Positions 15,622 to 24,123 of a stretch of 36,598 nucleotides of DNA are shown here, piece by piece. The translations under genes were made by a program, and so were the position numbers. The stretch comes from Flavobacteriia bacterium. Its GTDB lineage: Bacteria; Bacteroidota; Bacteroidia; Flavobacteriales_D; Crocinitomicaceae. The notes under the pieces were generated by a model, which saw only the letters and a program-made list of their open reading frames with translations, did no database searches and was not told where the DNA came from. Position 1 is the first letter of the stretch, and each line of letters opens with the position of its first letter. The DNA lies in NCBI GenBank assembly GCA_947462925.1, contig CANHQP010000037.1, positions 1 to 36,598 of the forward strand, read 5' to 3'.

Positions 15622-17349
15622 ATGAAAAAAACACTACTTACGATCGCGCTTGCTTTTACAGGCTTTTGCGCAAATTCTCAGGTAATTTTCTCCGTAGAAG
15701 AGCCTGCTTCAATTGCTGGAGGATATGAATTAACGTATGCTGCTATCACCGATTGGGGTGTTCCAGATATGTTAATTACATCAAATGCAGTTTTAGATAC
15801 CGTGCAATTAGCATTAGATACTTCTCCTACTGCAGACTCTTTGATGTGTGATGTTGCAACACCTGGTTCTTTGACAGGCAAGATTGCTTTGCTTTACAGA
15901 GGTTCTTGTGAATTTGGGGAAAAAGCTTTAAGCGCACAAAATGCTGGTGCTATTGCTGTAATTGTTATAAATAATATTTCTGGTTCTCCTGTTGGAATGG
16001 GAGGTGGTGCTCAAGGTCTAAATGTTACAATCCCGGTTGTAATGGTTTCAGACGTTACTGGTGCACTTCTTAAAGAGAAATTATTAAACGGTGAAACTGT
16101 TATTGCATTTATTGGAAATAAAGCTGACTATTATGAAAATGATTTAGGTACAGCAAATAAATACCTTATGACTACTGAAGCTCAAGCAGTTCCTGCTGCT
16201 TTAGCACTAAATTCAACTGAGTTTCCAGTTGATTTAGGATTGTATGTTTTCAATTATGGTTCTGTACAACAAACAGGTGCAACTGTAACAGCACAAATTA
16301 CTTACAATGATGCTACAATTTACAGCGAAACATCAAATTCATTTGATTTTGTTGCTGGTACTGCAACTGAAGATAGTATTTGGGTAGACTTCCCAGCTTT
16401 TTCTTCCTCTGCATTTAGTGCAGGAGTTTATGCAATTACCTATACTTTGACTCCAACTGTCACTGATGATTATCCAGCAGATAACATTATTACTACAAAA
16501 TTCGTTTTGACTGAAAATATGTTAAGTTTAGCTCGTTTAGATGCAAATGGTTTACCAACAGTTGACCAAGGTTCTAAGCCAAACCCACAAAATGGTGCTT
16601 TCACAACTTGTATCAATTACAGAAATGCAAATGCAAGCAGAATTGGTGCTCAAGGAATCTATTTCGGAACTTTGAAAAATGCGGCTGATGGAGATATGAT
16701 TGGTGAGGAAATCTTAGTTCAAGGTTACCAATGGAATGACCAATTCAATGATACAGATGATGCAGCGTTAGATTTCGCTCTATTGGAAGAGCTGGGAGCT
16801 GGATCTTACACCTTTAGTGAAGATTTGCAAGACACAATGATTTATCAAGCTTTTGATACTCCTTTCTTGTTGCAAGACAATCAAAGATATTTGTTTTGTG
16901 TAACTGCTACAAGTCAAACTATTTTCTTGGCTTATGATACTCAAACTAAGTATGACCAAATTGAATTGATTCAAAAACAACCAATCGGACCAATCAAAAA
17001 TGCAGATACTTGGAGTTTAGGATTCGAAGGAAACCCTGTTCCTGCAATTGGTGTAAAAACTTTTGCTGCTGCTGAAGCTGGAATTTTGGAAACAAATACT
17101 GTTGAAGCAAATGTTTACCCAAATCCTGCAAAAGACCAAGTGATTGTTTCTATCAAAGGTTATACTGGTGACGCTACAATGACTGTAACTGATTTGGCTG
17201 GTAAAACAGTAATGAATACAACAGTAACAACTGATGTAAATGGTAAAGTGAAAGTAAATACTACTGAATTGAACAATGGTATGTACATCATTAACTTACA
17301 AATGACTGACGGTACTGTTAGCAAAGTAAATGTTGTAATCAACAAATAA
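15622..17349 (+). CDS. Secreted T9SS protein with protease-associated (PA) domain
   Basis: From ATG 15622 the product has 575 residues; the signal peptide MKKTLLTIALAFTGFCANSQ supports this start over 15583. Residues about 70-165 form a PA domain (SLTGKIALLYRGSCEFGEKALSAQNAGAIAVIVINN, then IPVVMVSDVTGALLKEKL). The middle (about 180-490) is a beta-rich region with no peptidase catalytic motif that I can find. The last about 75 residues are a T9SS sorting domain (VYPNPAKDQVIVSIKGYTG…GMYIINLQMTDG…VNVVINK). It should therefore be exported by Sec, carried across the outer membrane by T9SS and attached to the surface or released. PA domains usually accompany a protease or bind ligand. It is flanked by terminators and is probably monocistronic. 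Confidence 0.88.
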   Translation: MKKTLLTIALAFTGFCANSQVIFSVEEPASIAGGYELTYAAITDWGVPDMLITSNAVLDTVQLALDTSPTADSLMCDVATPGSLTGKIALLYRGSCEFGEKALSAQNAGAIAVIVINNISGSPVGMGGGAQGLNVTIPVVMVSDVTGALLKEKLLNGETVIAFIGNKADYYENDLGTANKYLMTTEAQAVPAALALNSTEFPVDLGLYVFNYGSVQQTGATVTAQITYNDATIYSETSNSFDFVAGTATEDSIWVDFPAFSSSAFSAGVYAITYTLTPTVTDDYPADNIITTKFVLTENMLSLARLDANGLPTVDQGSKPNPQNGAFTTCINYRNANASRIGAQGIYFGTLKNAADGDMIGEEILVQGYQWNDQFNDTDDAALDFALLEELGAGSYTFSEDLQDTMIYQAFDTPFLLQDNQRYLFCVTATSQTIFLAYDTQTKYDQIELIQKQPIGPIKNADTWSLGFEGNPVPAIGVKTFAAAEAGILETNTVEANVYPNPAKDQVIVSIKGYTGDATMTVTDLAGKTVMNTTVTTDVNGKVKVNTTELNNGMYIINLQMTDGTVSKVNVVINK

Positions 17350-17369
17350 TAAAATACTTCAATATTTTG

Positions 17370-17404
17370 AAATCCTGGATTCTTAGAATTCAGGATTTTT
17401 TTTT
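17370..17404 (+). terminator. Terminator after the PA-domain protein gene
   Basis: AAATCCTG (17370-17377) pairs with CAGGATTT (17391-17398), with further pairing inside, and is followed by a run of nine T. Confidence 0.88.
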
Positions 17405-17480
17405 GTCCTGAATATTTCATCCTTAGTTCAATTTTCAAGTCAAAAAATTGCAGTAATTTTATCCCAAAGAAATCAGCATC

Positions 17481-18923
17481 ATGGAAAAACTTCAGAACTA
17501 CATCAACGGTCAATACATCAATCCAAATCAAGGAAATTACATCGATAATTATGAACCTGCTACTGGCAAAGTTTATTCCTTGATTCCAAATTCTGACGAA
17601 AGTGACGTTCAAGTAGCAGTTGAAGCTGCAGAAAAAGCTTTTCCAATTTGGTCTAAGATGTCAATCGATCAACGCAGTGCTATTTTAGTGAAGGTTTCTG
17701 AAGGTATTCAGAATCGAATGGACGAATTTGTTCAAGCAGAATCTAAAGACAATGGGAAGCCTGTTTCTTTGGCTGCACATGTCGATATTCCAAGAGCGAT
17801 TTCGAATTTTCATTTCTTTGCGACTGGAATTTTGCATTTTGCTGCTGAAGCACACTCGATGGAAGGCGAAGGAATCAATTATACTACCAGAAAACCAATT
17901 GGTGTCGTAGGTTGCATTTCTCCTTGGAATTTGCCCTTGTATCTTTTTACTTGGAAAATTGCTCCCGCATTGGCAGCAGGAAATTGTGTGATTGCAAAGC
18001 CATCAGAAGTAACTCCATATACTGCATATTTACTTGGCAAGGTTTTATCTGAAGCTGGAATGCCAGCAGGTGTTTTAAATATCATTCACGGTGCTGGAAG
18101 TAAAGTGGGCGATGCTATTGTAAAACATCCTAAAATCAAAGCAATTTCTTTTACTGGAGGAACTAAAACTGGTGAATATATCGCCAGAACCGCAGCGCCG
18201 ATGTTCAAAAAATTATCACTGGAATTAGGTGGAAAAAACCCAAATATCATTTTTGACGATTGCGATTTTGATGAAATGCTAACAACAACTGTGCGTTCAT
18301 CTTTTGCAAATCAAGGTCAGATTTGTTTGTGTGGTTCTAGAATTTTCGTTCAACGTGGAATCTATGATAAATTTAAAGCTGCATTTGTTGAAAGAGTTGA
18401 GAAATTAACGGTTTCTTATCCTACTGATCCAAAAGCGAAAATGGGCGCTTTGGTATCCAAACCACATTTGGAAAAAGTAATATCTTACATTGAATTAGCG
18501 AAACAAGAAGGTGGAAAAGTGATTGCTGGTGGAAACCAAGTGCATCTTGAAGCGCCTTACAATGAAGGATATTTTTTGCAAGCTACTGTTATTGAAGGAT
18601 TGGATTTTAAATGCAGAACCAATCAAGAAGAAATTTTTGGACCTGTTGTGACGTTGACGCCTTTTGATACGGAAGAAGAAGTATTAGAAATGGCGAATTC
18701 AACGCAATATGGATTGAGTGCTACTTTGTGGACTTCCGATTTAAAACGAGCACACAGAATGGCCGATCAAATCGAAGCGGGAATTGTTTGGATCAACGCT
18801 TGGTTGGTCAGAGATTTGAGAACACCTTTTGGAGGAGTAAAATCTTCTGGAGTTGGAAGAGAAGGCGGCTGGGAAGCACTTCGCTTTTTTACAGAGCCGA
18901 AAAATGTTTTCGTAAAGTTTTAG
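17481..18923 (+). CDS. Aldehyde dehydrogenase, 2-aminomuconate/2-hydroxymuconate semialdehyde type
   Basis: This NAD-dependent aldehyde dehydrogenase has 480 residues and all catalytic residues: Asn150 (SPWNLP), Glu248 (LELGGKNPN) and Cys282 (NQGQICLCGSRI). The C-terminal segment WLVRDLRTPFGGVKSSGVGREGG is, from my knowledge of the family, characteristic of the AmnC/DmpC and ALDH8A1 group, which oxidises 2-aminomuconate or 2-hydroxymuconate semialdehyde. With kmo and kynU only 6-9 kb away, the aminomuconate step of tryptophan/kynurenine breakdown is the best reading; other aldehydes cannot be excluded. It has its own upstream region with a weak TAATTTTA box at 17454. Its stop overlaps the stop of the convergent gene by 4 bases. 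Confidence 0.85.
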   Translation: MEKLQNYINGQYINPNQGNYIDNYEPATGKVYSLIPNSDESDVQVAVEAAEKAFPIWSKMSIDQRSAILVKVSEGIQNRMDEFVQAESKDNGKPVSLAAHVDIPRAISNFHFFATGILHFAAEAHSMEGEGINYTTRKPIGVVGCISPWNLPLYLFTWKIAPALAAGNCVIAKPSEVTPYTAYLLGKVLSEAGMPAGVLNIIHGAGSKVGDAIVKHPKIKAISFTGGTKTGEYIARTAAPMFKKLSLELGGKNPNIIFDDCDFDEMLTTTVRSSFANQGQICLCGSRIFVQRGIYDKFKAAFVERVEKLTVSYPTDPKAKMGALVSKPHLEKVISYIELAKQEGGKVIAGGNQVHLEAPYNEGYFLQATVIEGLDFKCRTNQEEIFGPVVTLTPFDTEEEVLEMANSTQYGLSATLWTSDLKRAHRMADQIEAGIVWINAWLVRDLRTPFGGVKSSGVGREGGWEALRFFTEPKNVFVKF

Positions 18924-20248
18924 AAAAACTTGCGGCGTTTTAAAAATCTTTTTACTGGGATGTGAACACTTCCAAAAAGTTCATTGCTTGTAAGAGAATC
19001 CAACGAGAATCCGTATTTGATTCCTTTGTCGTTCCAAATTCCGCCATTGAAATTAGATTCTTTGGTTTTGGGCGTAAAATCTGATGAATACAAATAAATA
19101 TGTGAAGGTGTTTGTCTGATTCTCAGTGGGGGAGAAGTGAGCACATAGAATTTGTTGTTTTCCTTTCGCATGATTCCTTTGGCGAATAGTTTCGACAAAA
19201 ATTCCTTTTGATATTCATTGGTTGACATCATAAATGCAAATCCAGGAACATCTTTCATCACGCTGCTTTTTACTTCCGTAACGTTGAAATTTTCATCCAA
19301 AACTGATTCCACGTAGGTTTCTTTGATTTTTACTGTTCCTCCTTGATGGAAGGATATATCGCCGTTCCAAGCTTTTAAAAAGGCATCCGTTGGAAAACTG
19401 ACTTTTTTTCCTAATTTGACAAGTGCTTTGTAAATAGGATCATTTTTATCGTTGCGCAAATTCCCTACATTCAAATGCAAATTCACCAATTTATCTGTTC
19501 CTAGTTTGTCTTCGAATGCCAATCCCGATGGTTTAAAGGAGATGTTGAGCGGTTTCTTGTTTCTGATATAGGTCTTAAGATGAACGGACATTGAATCACT
19601 GTCATGGGCAAATAAAGCGGTTTCAATTCCTTGATTTCTTAGTTTTTTTGAATTGGAGAAAATGACTAATTTTTCATCTTTGAAGTGTTTTTCTTCAGTA
19701 AATGCTTTCCAAGCTTTGGTGACATCGTTTTTCTCAGCGAATTTCACATTGTACAACCTTTTCGGAAGTTGCGTTCCTTGATAAATGAAAAACCATTTTT
19801 TATCATACGTTAAATACAAATGTTCTGATCTTAAAACATGTACTTTTTGTTCACTAACCAAAGTGTCTTCCAATTTGATATTGCTTCTTAATCGAACAAT
19901 TCCAGGATAAATTTTAGAACTATCATTTACTGAAATCAATGCGCCCCATTCTCCGGATTCATTGGCGAAAAAATAGGCTGCTTTTTGCAAATCGAGCCCA
20001 TAATTTTTTCCTTGTGCCAACAAAAATTCATGCGTTAAAAAATCTCGAATTGGAACTTTGTTGTAGAAAAGCATCGGAGATGATTCTCTGGCAACATCCA
20101 AAATATAAATGCGACCTAAAAAATCACCGTCAGGAAGTCTATCTACCAATGAAGGTTCTGGAGGTGTTTTGCTAAAAAGTGGTTTGTAGTAGAAAAATCC
20201 AGCCAATAACGTAATCAAAAAAACAATAAATAAAACCTTTCTAGCCAT
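18920..20248 (-). CDS. Membrane-anchored envelope protein, unknown function
   Basis: The 442-residue protein begins with a single hydrophobic segment (residues 4-22) after MARK, either an uncleaved anchor or a signal peptide, and is otherwise soluble-looking, so it is probably periplasmic. No catalytic motif is recognised. It shares features with the upstream neighbour at 20266: an opening 'LPDGDF…IYILDVA', a 'HEFLLAQG…YGLDL…YFF' stretch (73-94) and later 'DAFLKAWNGDISFH' and 'VPGFAFMMSTNEYQKEFLSKLF' segments, so the two look like distant paralogues. DUF4836-type proteins of Bacteroidota are a possible relation, not checked. It starts 17 bases after the neighbour's stop and ends overlapping the convergent aldehyde dehydrogenase stop. 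Confidence 0.78.
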   Translation of the reverse strand: MARKVLFIVFLITLLAGFFYYKPLFSKTPPEPSLVDRLPDGDFLGRIYILDVARESSPMLFYNKVPIRDFLTHEFLLAQGKNYGLDLQKAAYFFANESGEWGALISVNDSSKIYPGIVRLRSNIKLEDTLVSEQKVHVLRSEHLYLTYDKKWFFIYQGTQLPKRLYNVKFAEKNDVTKAWKAFTEEKHFKDEKLVIFSNSKKLRNQGIETALFAHDSDSMSVHLKTYIRNKKPLNISFKPSGLAFEDKLGTDKLVNLHLNVGNLRNDKNDPIYKALVKLGKKVSFPTDAFLKAWNGDISFHQGGTVKIKETYVESVLDENFNVTEVKSSVMKDVPGFAFMMSTNEYQKEFLSKLFAKGIMRKENNKFYVLTSPPLRIRQTPSHIYLYSSDFTPKTKESNFNGGIWNDKGIKYGFSLDSLTSNELFGSVHIPVKRFLKRRKFF

Positions 20249-20265
20249 AGATAATGTTTGCTGAT

Positions 20266-22131
20266 TTATTTAGAAAGTACATAAATTGAATTCACTAAAT
20301 CCAATAAATATTTTCCTGAATTATCATAAGTTCCATCAAAATTGTAAACCAAATTGAAAGTGGTATTTGTTTTGGTTGTTTTGGATGAAGTCAATTCTAA
20401 TACGCCTGTTTTGTTGCGCATGGCATCTAGAATCTCGTTTTGTCTAGTGTTGAACATTTCTCTTGGAAGACTTGATAATGCTTCGCTCCAGTCAAAATAG
20501 CCGTACATAAATTTGCTGGATTTCGCTTTTTTCGCTCTTTTTCCAGACAAAGCTTGAGAACCATAACCATTGTTGTGGTTAATTGCCAAATCTTCGTCAT
20601 TGGTGAAAATCAACAAACCGTTTTTATTGATGATATACAATGGAATAGAATTTAGTACCGCATCTTCAATCACCCAATATTCACCTTTATTTTTGAATCT
20701 TGAAGTCATTTTTCCAAAGTGTTTCAAGATTTTCTCGGGAATATCGCTTCGATTCGTCGAAAATCCTAACGTGAAAATAGGCATGTCTTCTTCACTTTGA
20801 ATTTCTTTTTCTTCGTATTCAAAGGTATTTTCGTCGTATAAAAATTCTATTCTGGTCGTTTTTACTTTTTTGATACCATTGAAACTACCAAACATACTTC
20901 CTTTGTAAGTTTCAAAAAGTGCATCAGTATCTACAAATTCATTGATCAACTCAGCCATCAAAACATTGCTTGAAATACGTGGATCTTTTTCTTCACTTAA
21001 AATCGGAATGATAATATCGAAAGCCTGGTTATATCCTTCTTTCAAATTGATATTATAAGTAAAAAATCCAGTACTGTTTTCGTGGATGTATTGCAATACG
21101 TGAGAATCAAATTTGGTACTGTTTAATTTTTCGTAAATGGTCCCCAATGTTTCGCCATAATTTGCTTGAAAATTGATGTCAATCGTATTGTCTTTCAGGA
21201 CGATATCTCCAACCATTACGTTTCCAGTATACAATTCTTGCATGTCTGTAAACAACTCAGGAAAAAGCATCTGAAAATTCCATAAGCCTCTCGTGTTTCT
21301 GAAATTTCTAGAATTGTCTAAGTAGAAAATACCGTCAGATGCATGGGCAAGTTGCGCTGCAAATTTTGGGTCATTTTTCTTTAGATCAATATTTTGTACA
21401 AAAATTTCGTCGCAGATATTTTTCAAATATTTGCTTTGTAAAGTCACGGTGATGCTGTCACGCATTTCCCAATAATTTTTACTCATCAAATCATTTTCGT
21501 CCATTTCGCCTTCGATTTCTACTTCTTCGATGGCTTCGTCTTCTTCAGGACCAACAGGACCAAAATCTTCTTCCATTTCTGGATCCATTTCATCAAACTC
21601 ATCGTTGTTGATGTTGTCGTTGAAATAGCCATATCCTCTTGCAAACCAAATGGAATCGGAGATAGTTGAAACTTTTTCGTAGCTTGGATCAACGCGCAAA
21701 ATCAATCCTGAATTTCCTTTGATGATTAAATAGTTTGAATAACTAGAATAAAATTCAACATTCGGAATTTTCGTTTCCACACGATCAAAATCGTCAAAAA
21801 CGGTGAAGAGTTGCTTTTTGTTTTTGATTCCAAAAGTGAATCCTGCCACTTCAAAATCTGGATTTAATCCGTAAAAAATATTTAATTTTTGATCAAAATC
21901 GATTCCCGAATCTTTCAAGGTTTTGCCTTGTGTTGAACCGTCAAACAATTCGGATTGCACTTCTGCCATGAATTCATATTGAACCAGTTCATCCATGGAT
22001 ACTTTCTTCAACAAACTAATATTGTTGATACTGAATACAGTAACAGCATCTTTTGGGATTAAATCTTCGGAAGATTGCCCAAAGGAATGAGTGAAAGCAA
22101 ACACACTGATAAGGCAAAATAGATTCTTCAT
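20266..22131 (-). CDS. Secreted protein with acidic linker, unknown function
   Basis: From ATG 22131 the product has 621 residues with a good signal peptide (MKNLFCLISVFAFTHSFGQ). An ATG 36 bases upstream only adds a poor extension. The mature protein opens LIPKDAVTVFSINNISLLKKVSMDELVQYEF, then has the pattern DSGIDFDQKLNIFYG (75-88). An unusually acidic stretch at about 173-214 (DEFDEMDPEMEEDFG…EEDEAIEEVEIEGEMDEND) looks like a flexible linker or metal-binding tract. There is no T9SS tail, lipobox or catalytic motif. It resembles the downstream protein in its N-terminal third. The genes are close (62 bases from the upstream lipoprotein gene, 17 to the downstream one), suggesting one operon. 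The family might be DUF4836-like; this is unverified. Confidence 0.8.
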   Translation of the reverse strand: MKNLFCLISVFAFTHSFGQSSEDLIPKDAVTVFSINNISLLKKVSMDELVQYEFMAEVQSELFDGSTQGKTLKDSGIDFDQKLNIFYGLNPDFEVAGFTFGIKNKKQLFTVFDDFDRVETKIPNVEFYSSYSNYLIIKGNSGLILRVDPSYEKVSTISDSIWFARGYGYFNDNINNDEFDEMDPEMEEDFGPVGPEEDEAIEEVEIEGEMDENDLMSKNYWEMRDSITVTLQSKYLKNICDEIFVQNIDLKKNDPKFAAQLAHASDGIFYLDNSRNFRNTRGLWNFQMLFPELFTDMQELYTGNVMVGDIVLKDNTIDINFQANYGETLGTIYEKLNSTKFDSHVLQYIHENSTGFFTYNINLKEGYNQAFDIIIPILSEEKDPRISSNVLMAELINEFVDTDALFETYKGSMFGSFNGIKKVKTTRIEFLYDENTFEYEEKEIQSEEDMPIFTLGFSTNRSDIPEKILKHFGKMTSRFKNKGEYWVIEDAVLNSIPLYIINKNGLLIFTNDEDLAINHNNGYGSQALSGKRAKKAKSSKFMYGYFDWSEALSSLPREMFNTRQNEILDAMRNKTGVLELTSSKTTKTNTTFNLVYNFDGTYDNSGKYLLDLVNSIYVLSK

Positions 22132-22193
22132 ATTCGGTAAAAACAACTTTTTCACAATGTACGGCATCCTTTCGAATTTACCGAAAAATTAAC

Positions 22194-22865
22194 TTATTTT
22201 TTTATTCCGCTAAGGTAAATGGTATTTTCCAATAATTCAGTGTTTTGACTCAAAGAATATGGATTGGTTTTAATCATTACAGCCATTTTATTTGCTGACA
22301 TTTGCGCTTGCGTATTTTCAAACCTTTCTACAGGGCGATCAAATCGAGTAATTGATATGTAACTTCCTTTTTGTAAGGCCTCTGTGTCTTCTTTTTTGAT
22401 TCTTTCTTGCGCTGTTGCAGGAAGTTTAGGAATCGTTCTTGTCAATTTGTTTCCATCCCAAACCAACCAATTGTGGTCAGAATCTTTGTTCACCCAATCC
22501 GCATTTTCTTCGCGAATGATTTCTTTGATTGATTTTTGTAGAATCTGAATATTGGTAAAATCACATTGAAATTTGAAGATAAACTCTGTGTAGTTTGCTT
22601 CTAGTTTCACGTTAGTAATCCCTTCTTTTTTCCCTAATTTTTCTTTGTAAAACTTTACTTTTTCCTGAATTTCAGCAATCGAAGGCACTTTTTTGCCGTC
22701 CAAACTATCCAACGCCAAAATCGAATTGATTTTTACCTTGCTTGAACTCAAGTTGATTGTATATTTGAAAGTTCCTGATCCATCGCTTTTGATACTTAAA
22801 TCATCGATGATTTCAACGCAAGAACCCAAACTAAAAATGACCAATACGGCTAATAATATTTTCAT
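22194..22865 (-). CDS. Lipoprotein, unknown function
   Basis: The 223-residue protein starts at ATG 22865 (a TTG codon directly before it is ignored) with MKILLAVLVIFSLGSC, a textbook lipoprotein signal with Cys16 as the lipidation site. The following Val-Glu does not match the usual inner-membrane retention signal, so outer-membrane anchoring is likely. The mature part (IKSDGSGTFKYTINLSSSKVKINSIL…) is predicted to be beta-strands followed by a helix and a second sheet. No enzyme motif is seen. It starts about 12 bases after the LD-carboxypeptidase stop and is followed by two related envelope genes, so the four probably form an operon. Confidence 0.8.
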   Translation of the reverse strand: MKILLAVLVIFSLGSCVEIIDDLSIKSDGSGTFKYTINLSSSKVKINSILALDSLDGKKVPSIAEIQEKVKFYKEKLGKKEGITNVKLEANYTEFIFKFQCDFTNIQILQKSIKEIIREENADWVNKDSDHNWLVWDGNKLTRTIPKLPATAQERIKKEDTEALQKGSYISITRFDRPVERFENTQAQMSANKMAVMIKTNPYSLSQNTELLENTIYLSGIKK

Positions 22866-22877
22866 CAAAAAATGGAA

Positions 22878-23783
22878 TTATGAAACAAAAGTACTCAAAT
22901 TAACTGCTAATTCGTCCACGTTTAATTCAACTTCTGTACCAAAAATCAGCGCGCGGTTATCTGCAATGTGTCCAGCTGGAAAATCAAACACAATCGGAAT
23001 TTTTCGATATTCAAAATGCGACAAAATAATTTCGTGTAAAGTCAAACCGATTGACGTCGCTGTATCTTTCATATCTGTCATTCCTCCAACAATTAAACCG
23101 TTGATTCTGTTTAAAATACCTGCTTTTGCAAATGCATAAAACATGCGGTCGAGGTGATACAATTGTTCTGCTAAATCTTCGATAAATAGGATTGTGTTGG
23201 CGTATTCTGGTTGATCATCGGTGCCCAACATGCTATATAAAATCGAAAAATTGCCACCAATTAATTTTCCAACTGCATTTCCGCGTTTGTTATATGGGTG
23301 AGATGTAATTTGAATTTCAGTTTGTTTTCCTTGCAACGCATCAAGCATAGAATCCAAAGCAATTGCTGTGTTTTCTGCATAATTGAGTGGCATGGTGGCA
23401 TGTATGCTTTTTAACTCGAATTTTTGCATGCGTTGGTGAAAAACGGTAACGTCTGAAAATCCTACAATCCATTTCGGATCTCGCAACATGCCTGCCCAAT
23501 TAATTCGATCTAAAATCCGTACACAACCATAACCGCCTCTTGCGCAAATAATTGCTTTGATTTCGGGATTATCGATTGCTTTTTGAAAATCTTCTGTACG
23601 TTGTGCGTCAGTCCCTGAAAAATAATGGTGTGTTCCCAAACAATGTTCGCCCAAAACAACACGGTAGCCGTGCGACTCAAAAAATGCTTTTGCGTCTAAC
23701 ACCAATTGTGCTTCGATTGCTTTTGCAGGAGCAACAATGGCGATTAAATCACCTTTTTGCAGGGGCGAAATTTCAGAATTCAT
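22878..23783 (-). CDS. ldcA: LD-carboxypeptidase, peptidase family S66
   Basis: This enzyme trims the terminal D-alanine from murein tetrapeptides during cell-wall recycling. The 301-residue protein has the S66 pattern: KGDLIAIVAPA at the start, ARGGYGCVRILDRINW, the nucleophile Ser110 in VGFSDVT, the IGGNFSIL segment, the Glu in LFIEDLAEQLYHLDRMF and the catalytic His in PAGHIADNRALIFG. It has no signal peptide and is probably cytoplasmic, like LdcA. It is the first gene of a leftward run with the lipoprotein and the two paralogous envelope proteins. The microcin-immunity MccF branch has the same fold, but the context favours recycling. Confidence 0.92.
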   Translation of the reverse strand: MNSEISPLQKGDLIAIVAPAKAIEAQLVLDAKAFFESHGYRVVLGEHCLGTHHYFSGTDAQRTEDFQKAIDNPEIKAIICARGGYGCVRILDRINWAGMLRDPKWIVGFSDVTVFHQRMQKFELKSIHATMPLNYAENTAIALDSMLDALQGKQTEIQITSHPYNKRGNAVGKLIGGNFSILYSMLGTDDQPEYANTILFIEDLAEQLYHLDRMFYAFAKAGILNRINGLIVGGMTDMKDTATSIGLTLHEIILSHFEYRKIPIVFDFPAGHIADNRALIFGTEVELNVDELAVNLSTFVS

Positions 23784-23835
23784 GTGGTAAAATTACATTT
23801 TTTCTGAAACAGTAAATGAATTGGAATTTTTGGAA

Positions 23836-24021
23836 CTAGGAAATAAATGCTTTTTGCAAAATCTTCGGATATTTCTTCCCGAATTCTTGCAGACACCATT
23901 CTCTCAATAATCGTATTTCTTCTTGATCGTTAATCCATTGCAATGCTTTGGCCAATTCTTTTTGAAATAGTTGTGCGTCAAAACTCACTTTCATTAAGAT
24001 TTTTTTACTCAATTCTACCAT
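23836..24021 (-). CDS. Small conserved-looking protein, 61 residues
   Basis: The product has 61 residues and reads MVELSKKILMKVSFDAQLF…LREWCLQEFGKKYPKILQKAF. From memory similar short proteins occur in other Flavobacteria ('F…ELKKAI.W…EEL..L..WC…FG..YP.IL…F'), which makes it likely real. It looks all-helical with one Cys, has no signal peptide and no known function. It lies between the kynurenine block and ldcA (52 bases upstream of ldcA) on the same strand and could be transcribed with either. Confidence 0.65.
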   Translation of the reverse strand: MVELSKKILMKVSFDAQLFQKELAKALQWINDQEEIRLLREWCLQEFGKKYPKILQKAFIS

Positions 24022-24123
24022 GTCTTTTCGCTTTAAATGTTTCTACCAAAATAACTTTTAAAAACAAATTAAATTGTGAGCGAAATGTTAATTGGCGAAT
24101 TTTAACGAAAATGGTTTTTCAAA

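Noticed and set aside
15622..17349. Calling the PA-domain protein a protease
   Set aside because: No subtilase, M28 or other catalytic motif was found outside the PA domain.
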